The notes under the pieces are model-generated. The model saw nothing but the letters and a program-made list of their open reading frames with translations. It made no database searches and was not told the DNA's origin. Shown one piece after another: positions 60,705 to 64,000 of a DNA stretch of 64,000 nt. Within the stretch, counting starts at the first letter, position 1; each line of letters starts with the position of its first letter. The DNA comes from Aquisalimonas sp. 2447 (GTDB taxonomy: Bacteria; Pseudomonadota; Gammaproteobacteria; Nitrococcales; Aquisalimonadaceae). The DNA lies in contig NZ_CP050695.1 of assembly GCF_012044895.1 (NCBI RefSeq), forward strand, positions 2,758,501 to 2,822,500, read 5' to 3'. The translations under genes were made by a program, and so were the position numbers.

Positions 60705-60720
60705 TGCGTAATTCTACGCA
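60705..60720. promoter_or_regulatory. Inverted repeat between dinB-like gene and response regulator gene
   Basis: TGCGTA-ATTC-TACGCA is a perfect interrupted palindrome about 90 bases upstream of the DinB-like gene. Its dyad form suits a dimeric LuxR/FixJ-type response regulator such as the neighbouring one. Confidence 0.4.
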
Positions 60721-60811
60721 GTCACTCCAAGTATTGACCCGAAGAAACCAGGGAACAATTGGGCGCCTCGGTCTGCTCATCAGCGGGAGCGTGTGTGATC
60801 TGCATCCGGAA

Positions 60812-61432
60812 CTACAACAACCAGTCACGATACCGATCCGTGGACAGCACCAACCGCACCATGTCAGAGCTGTTACGTGCGTGAAGCTTGTCCAGCACGT
60901 TGGCGCGGTGGACTTCAACGGTACGCACGCTGACATCCAGGTCCGAGGCGATGATCTTGTTCAGCTTGCCCTGCAGCATCCCCTCCATGACTTCCCGCTC
61001 GCGGGGCGTGAGCTCTTCCAGCCGCTTTTCCACGGCCAGGCGCTCCGAATGACTTTCACGGGCGTGCCGGTCGAGTTCGAGGCCATTGTTGACCTTCTCC
61101 AATAGCACCTCGTCGCGGAACGGCTTTTCCAGGAAATCCAGCGCTCCCGCCTGCACCGCACGCACAGCCATGGGAATGTCACCGTGACCCGAAATGAAGA
61201 TGGCAGGCATCTCCACGGAGCGGTTTCTCAGGGCCTCCAGTAACTGCAGGCCATCCATCTGCGGCAGACGCACATCCAGAACCATGCAGCCCCGGCTGCT
61301 GCCGTCGACTTCATCCAGCAGCGGCTGCGGTTCGCCGAAAGCCCGCACCGGCAGCCCCTCGTTCTCCAGCAGAAACACAATCGCGTCCCGCACGTCGGGA
61401 TCATCGTCCACCAGGTAGACGGCCTCGCTCAT
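60812..61432 (-). CDS. FixJ-type response regulator
   Basis: The 206-residue protein has a receiver domain (phospho-acceptor Asp in MVLDVRLPQMDG near residue 53, with SGHGDIPMAVRA and EKPF) and a C-terminal LuxR-type helix-turn-helix (LTPREREVMEGMLQG, ASDLDVSVRTVEVHR). It overlaps the histidine kinase gene by four bases and is its cognate partner. FixJ/TtrR-type regulators often control energy or redox metabolism. Confidence 0.93.
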   Translation of the reverse strand: MSEAVYLVDDDPDVRDAIVFLLENEGLPVRAFGEPQPLLDEVDGSSRGCMVLDVRLPQMDGLQLLEALRNRSVEMPAIFISGHGDIPMAVRAVQAGALDFLEKPFRDEVLLEKVNNGLELDRHARESHSERLAVEKRLEELTPREREVMEGMLQGKLNKIIASDLDVSVRTVEVHRANVLDKLHARNSSDMVRLVLSTDRYRDWLL

Positions 61433-63114
61433 TTCCGACCTCCGTCGGCTTCGCCGCCATCACCGTGCAAAGGCAGAAGAATATCGAAACGGGCACCTGC
61501 ACCGGGCTCATTGGACGCAAGGATACGGCCACCTTCAGCCTCTACGATCGAGCGTGAAATGGACAAACCCAGCCCCATCCCTGAACGACGGGTGGTAATG
61601 AAGGGCTCGAACAGGGTTTCATCTCCGGGAGTACGCAACCCCGGGCCACCATCAATGACAGACAGGCAGGCATGACGGCCGTCTCCGGTGACCGCCGTGC
61701 GCACCCGAACCCATCGGCGCGCGGCGTTGCCGCCCCCATCAACGGACTCCAGAGAATTCTGCAGCAGATTCACCACCACCTGCTGCATTCCCGACGCTTC
61801 AAGACAGACGCCAACGCGACGGGTGGCAAGTTCCAGGCGCAATTCCACTTCGCGTCGGCGAAATTCCGGGCGCATCAGATCACACGCCTCGCGAATCGGA
61901 TGGTTCAGATCGACATGTTCGGCTTCCGAATCCCCCTCGGCGAGAAAACCGCGCATTCGCCGGACGATATCCGATGCCCTATCCGCCGTGGTGACGATGC
62001 GTTCCAGTGGTGCCTGCAGCTCGCCGGCATCGGCCCCACGCTGCAGTAACCGATTGGCACTCTGGGCGTAACTGCTGACCGCGTACAGAGGCTGGTTGAT
62101 CTCGTGGGCGATACCCGCGGCCAGCGCACTCATGGCATTGACCCGGCCAGCTCGGGCGAGTGTATGCAGGTGTTCCCGGGACCTGGCTTCCGCCGCCAGC
62201 CGCTCCTGGCGCAACGCGGCAAGGAACAGCCCGGTCATCGCAAGCAACGCCAGCTGGGCGTGGAGGGAGAGTAGATCAGGGCCCATACCGGCGTGGGCGA
62301 ACGGGCCCTTGTTCATGGCCGTGCAGTGGACCGCCACCAGACTGGTAACCATTACCGCCCCGGCTGCCATCCACGGCGGAAACCGCAGAGCCACCAGCAT
62401 CACCATGGGAAACACGGCATAGGAGAGCGGCAGGGCTATCTGGTCAGAAACCAGGTCCGAGTAAATCACCAGGGTGGTGGCTGCGACCAGCAGCAGTGCA
62501 CCCACCGCCGCGAGCCAGCGGCCGGCAGTAAGGCGCTCCCAGCGGGCACTGACAAACACCGGGGCAAACAGGGCGACCCCCATGGCGTCCGCCAGCCAGC
62601 ACAGCAGCACAGCCTTGGCCAGATCGGGGCTCAGGCCGACGGCCACCAAGGCACCACCGAACCCGCTGAACAACGCCGTCACGCCCACGCCCACACCTGC
62701 CAACCGGTAGAGCTCCCCCATGGTCCCCAGATCACCGCGGAACCCGAGCCGGGCAAGCAGCCATGCGCCCAGCGCTGCACTCGCGGCATTCCCCAAGCCC
62801 ATTAGCGTTGCGTCGAGCAGAACGAAGTCCAGCGCCAGATGGGCGATGAGCGAGGCCATGAAAACAGTGACCGTCACGCCGTAGCCGAAGCGCCAGATGG
62901 CAGCCAGAGCGATGCCTGTCGCCGGCCAGATCAGCGGGACCTCCGGCTTGTCGAAGGTGAACTCCGCCGCCCACAGCGCCAGCAGGATATACACCGCGAA
63001 GGTCAGTACATGCCCCACCAGCGAGAAGCCGGGAGATCGAAGCGTAGAACGTGCAGTCGCCACTTCAGCCATGGCTCGCCCCCGTTGTGCGCTGACGTCA
63101 GGCGTCATCGCCAT
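61429..63114 (-). CDS. MASE1-domain sensor histidine kinase
   Basis: The 561-residue membrane kinase has an N-terminal MASE1 domain of about eight helices (about 30-300), then a HisKA-type dimerisation domain with the phospho-His in LAAGIAHEINQPL and an ATPase domain (VVNLLQNSLES, DGGPGLR, GMGLGLSISRSIVEAEGG). Its signal is probably a membrane or energy-state cue. The start at 63114 overlaps the upstream stop (TAATG), indicating coupling; an ATG at 63072 with GGGGGCGAG upstream is the alternative. Confidence 0.92.
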   Translation of the reverse strand: MAMTPDVSAQRGRAMAEVATARSTLRSPGFSLVGHVLTFAVYILLALWAAEFTFDKPEVPLIWPATGIALAAIWRFGYGVTVTVFMASLIAHLALDFVLLDATLMGLGNAASAALGAWLLARLGFRGDLGTMGELYRLAGVGVGVTALFSGFGGALVAVGLSPDLAKAVLLCWLADAMGVALFAPVFVSARWERLTAGRWLAAVGALLLVAATTLVIYSDLVSDQIALPLSYAVFPMVMLVALRFPPWMAAGAVMVTSLVAVHCTAMNKGPFAHAGMGPDLLSLHAQLALLAMTGLFLAALRQERLAAEARSREHLHTLARAGRVNAMSALAAGIAHEINQPLYAVSSYAQSANRLLQRGADAGELQAPLERIVTTADRASDIVRRMRGFLAEGDSEAEHVDLNHPIREACDLMRPEFRRREVELRLELATRRVGVCLEASGMQQVVVNLLQNSLESVDGGGNAARRWVRVRTAVTGDGRHACLSVIDGGPGLRTPGDETLFEPFITTRRSGMGLGLSISRSIVEAEGGRILASNEPGAGARFDILLPLHGDGGEADGGRK

Positions 63115-64000
63115 TATGGCAACAGACGATGCAGCCAGCCGACGAGACGCCGGGTTCCCGGCGAATAAAGCTTGTCGGCGTACAGCGTATTCACGGCCCG
63201 TCGGTGGATCTGCGCCAGCGTCGGGTAGGCATGCACCGCCCCGGATAGGTGGCCGATCTTGACGCCGGCCTGCATGGCCAGCACCAGTTCATGGATGAGC
63301 TCACCGCCGTGCGGACCGAGCACGGTCGCCCCGAGAATACGCTTCCTGTGCACCACCAGCTTCAACAGGCCACCGGTAGAACCCTCGGCCAGAGCGCGGT
63401 CCACATCACTGAAGCGAAAGCGCGCGACCTCGACCTGATGCCCCGCGGCTCGGGCGGCCTCCTCGGTCATGCCCACATGCGCAAGCTCAGGTGCGGTGTA
63501 CGTGACCCACGGCATCACCCGATAGTTGGCACGCTTGGGCAGCTTGAACACCACATTGGCGATCACCACCCCGGCCTGGTACTCGGCCACGTGGGTGAAC
63601 GGGTAGGGGCCGCAGACATCGCCCACGGCAAAGATGTGCTTGACGCTGGTGCGCATACGCGCGTCCACCGTGATGCCGCTCTTGTCCACCTCGATCCCGG
63701 CGTTTTCCAGGGCGAGCGTATCGGTGTTCGGCTGACGCCCGGCGGCGACGAGAATACGGTGCACATCGAGGTGCTGGTCCGCGTCACCACGACGACAGGT
63801 CAAGCGGTAGCCACCATCGTGCCCTTCCACCGCGGTCACCGCGGTTCCAGTACGGATATCCAGGCCTTCGTCGGCCAGCAGACGCGCCAGCTCAGCGGTG
63901 ATTTCCGGATCTTCCCGCGGCAGAATGCGATCCGCCATTTCGATCACGGCGACCTGGCTACCCAGGCGGGAGAACGATTGCGCCAGCTCCAGGCCGATGG
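63114..64000 (-). CDS. FAD-dependent pyridine nucleotide-disulfide reductase, mercuric-reductase-like (5' truncated)
   Basis: About 295 C-terminal residues are in the window; the start lies beyond 64000. The NAD(P)-binding segment after GLELAQSFSRLGS, FAVGDVCGPYPFTHVAEYQA (the second FAD motif) and the dimerisation domain with HAYPTLAQIHRRAVN are clear. The N-terminal active-site Cys pair is outside the window. Related proteins can be fused to a TVP38/SNARE-associated membrane domain, which cannot be checked here. Its stop overlaps the kinase start. Confidence 0.85.
   Translation of the reverse strand, partial: IGLELAQSFSRLGSQVAVIEMADRILPREDPEITAELARLLADEGLDIRTGTAVTAVEGHDGGYRLTCRRGDADQHLDVHRILVAAGRQPNTDTLALENAGIEVDKSGITVDARMRTSVKHIFAVGDVCGPYPFTHVAEYQAGVVIANVVFKLPKRANYRVMPWVTYTAPELAHVGMTEEAARAAGHQVEVARFRFSDVDRALAEGSTGGLLKLVVHRKRILGATVLGPHGGELIHELVLAMQAGVKIGHLSGAVHAYPTLAQIHRRAVNTLYADKLYSPGTRRLVGWLHRLLP

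Overview
The window reads as chromosome of a high-GC, halophilic or haloalkaliphilic gammaproteobacterium. The evidence is an ectABC ectoine operon, a BCCT osmolyte transporter, acidic proteins, a SUF-only Fe-S assembly operon led by an Rrf2 regulator, and a motility background (chemoreceptor, YcgR-like PilZ protein). An Ectothiorhodospiraceae-like relative is my best guess; this is inference and no genus is proven. I see no rRNA, tRNA, insertion sequence, prophage or CRISPR array.

Layout. 1-6.2 kb: an SDR epimerase, the Fe-S carrier Mrp/ApbC, a secreted ankyrin protein, a Tat-exported Rieske-like protein, Cu/Zn superoxide dismutase, moaD-moaE-moaB, and a lone sufE closed by a strong terminator. 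6.2-13.4 kb: a minus-strand lipid or acyl-CoA catabolic operon (phosphatase, TetR, two SDRs, acyl-CoA dehydrogenase, CurA-like reductase, then a quinone reductase) with a perfect 16-bp palindrome at its promoter. 13.5-17.2 kb: class I fumarase, TsaB, an MFS exporter. 17.2-22.1 kb: a repeat-bearing AT-rich leader, ectA-ectB-(hairpin)-ectC, terminator, BCCT transporter. 22.1-28.1 kb: a four-gene cassette (aldehyde dehydrogenase, divergent M19 dipeptidase homologue, unknown 572-aa protein, short LDH2-like protein) divergent from a LysR regulator. 28.1-32.6 kb: a three-gene NAD-linked formate dehydrogenase. 32.7-37 kb: DUF418 protein, a canonical membrane-anchored M19 dipeptidase, an acyl-CoA ligase. 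37-44 kb: PilZ, HDOD, YoaA-type helicase, TPR lipoprotein, PBP1b, DsbB. 44.2-46.6 kb: a soluble chemoreceptor with two signalling tips. 46.6-52.5 kb: sufR-B-C-D-S-U. 52.5-55.4 kb: SH3 protein, SpmA/SpmB fusion, a small anchored protein, a thioredoxin-like protein. 55.5-58.9 kb: the most unusual locus (below). 59-64 kb: secreted rhodanese, DinB protein, a MASE1 histidine kinase with FixJ-type regulator, and a truncated flavoprotein disulfide reductase.

The best candidate for an undescribed system lies at 55589-58772. An 820-aa protein joins a tubulin-tyrosine-ligase-type ATP-grasp domain to a PqqD-like peptide-recognition domain and a degenerate HprK-like region. It is divergent from an 82-aa exported peptide whose last 22 residues are an almost perfect Glu-x alternation (x = Gly or Ala), resembling the acidic tubulin tail that eukaryotic TTL-like enzymes modify. 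A second, frame-disrupted copy of the peptide lies convergently beside it. I infer a peptide-tail amidoligase system: TTL-like enzyme, RiPP-style recognition domain and its own Glu-rich substrate.

Second-tier items are the LysR-controlled cassette with a metal-ligand-poor dipeptidase homologue, the double-tip chemoreceptor, a MoaD with nine residues beyond its essential Gly-Gly end, and a formate dehydrogenase Fe-S subunit without its His-Cys cluster.
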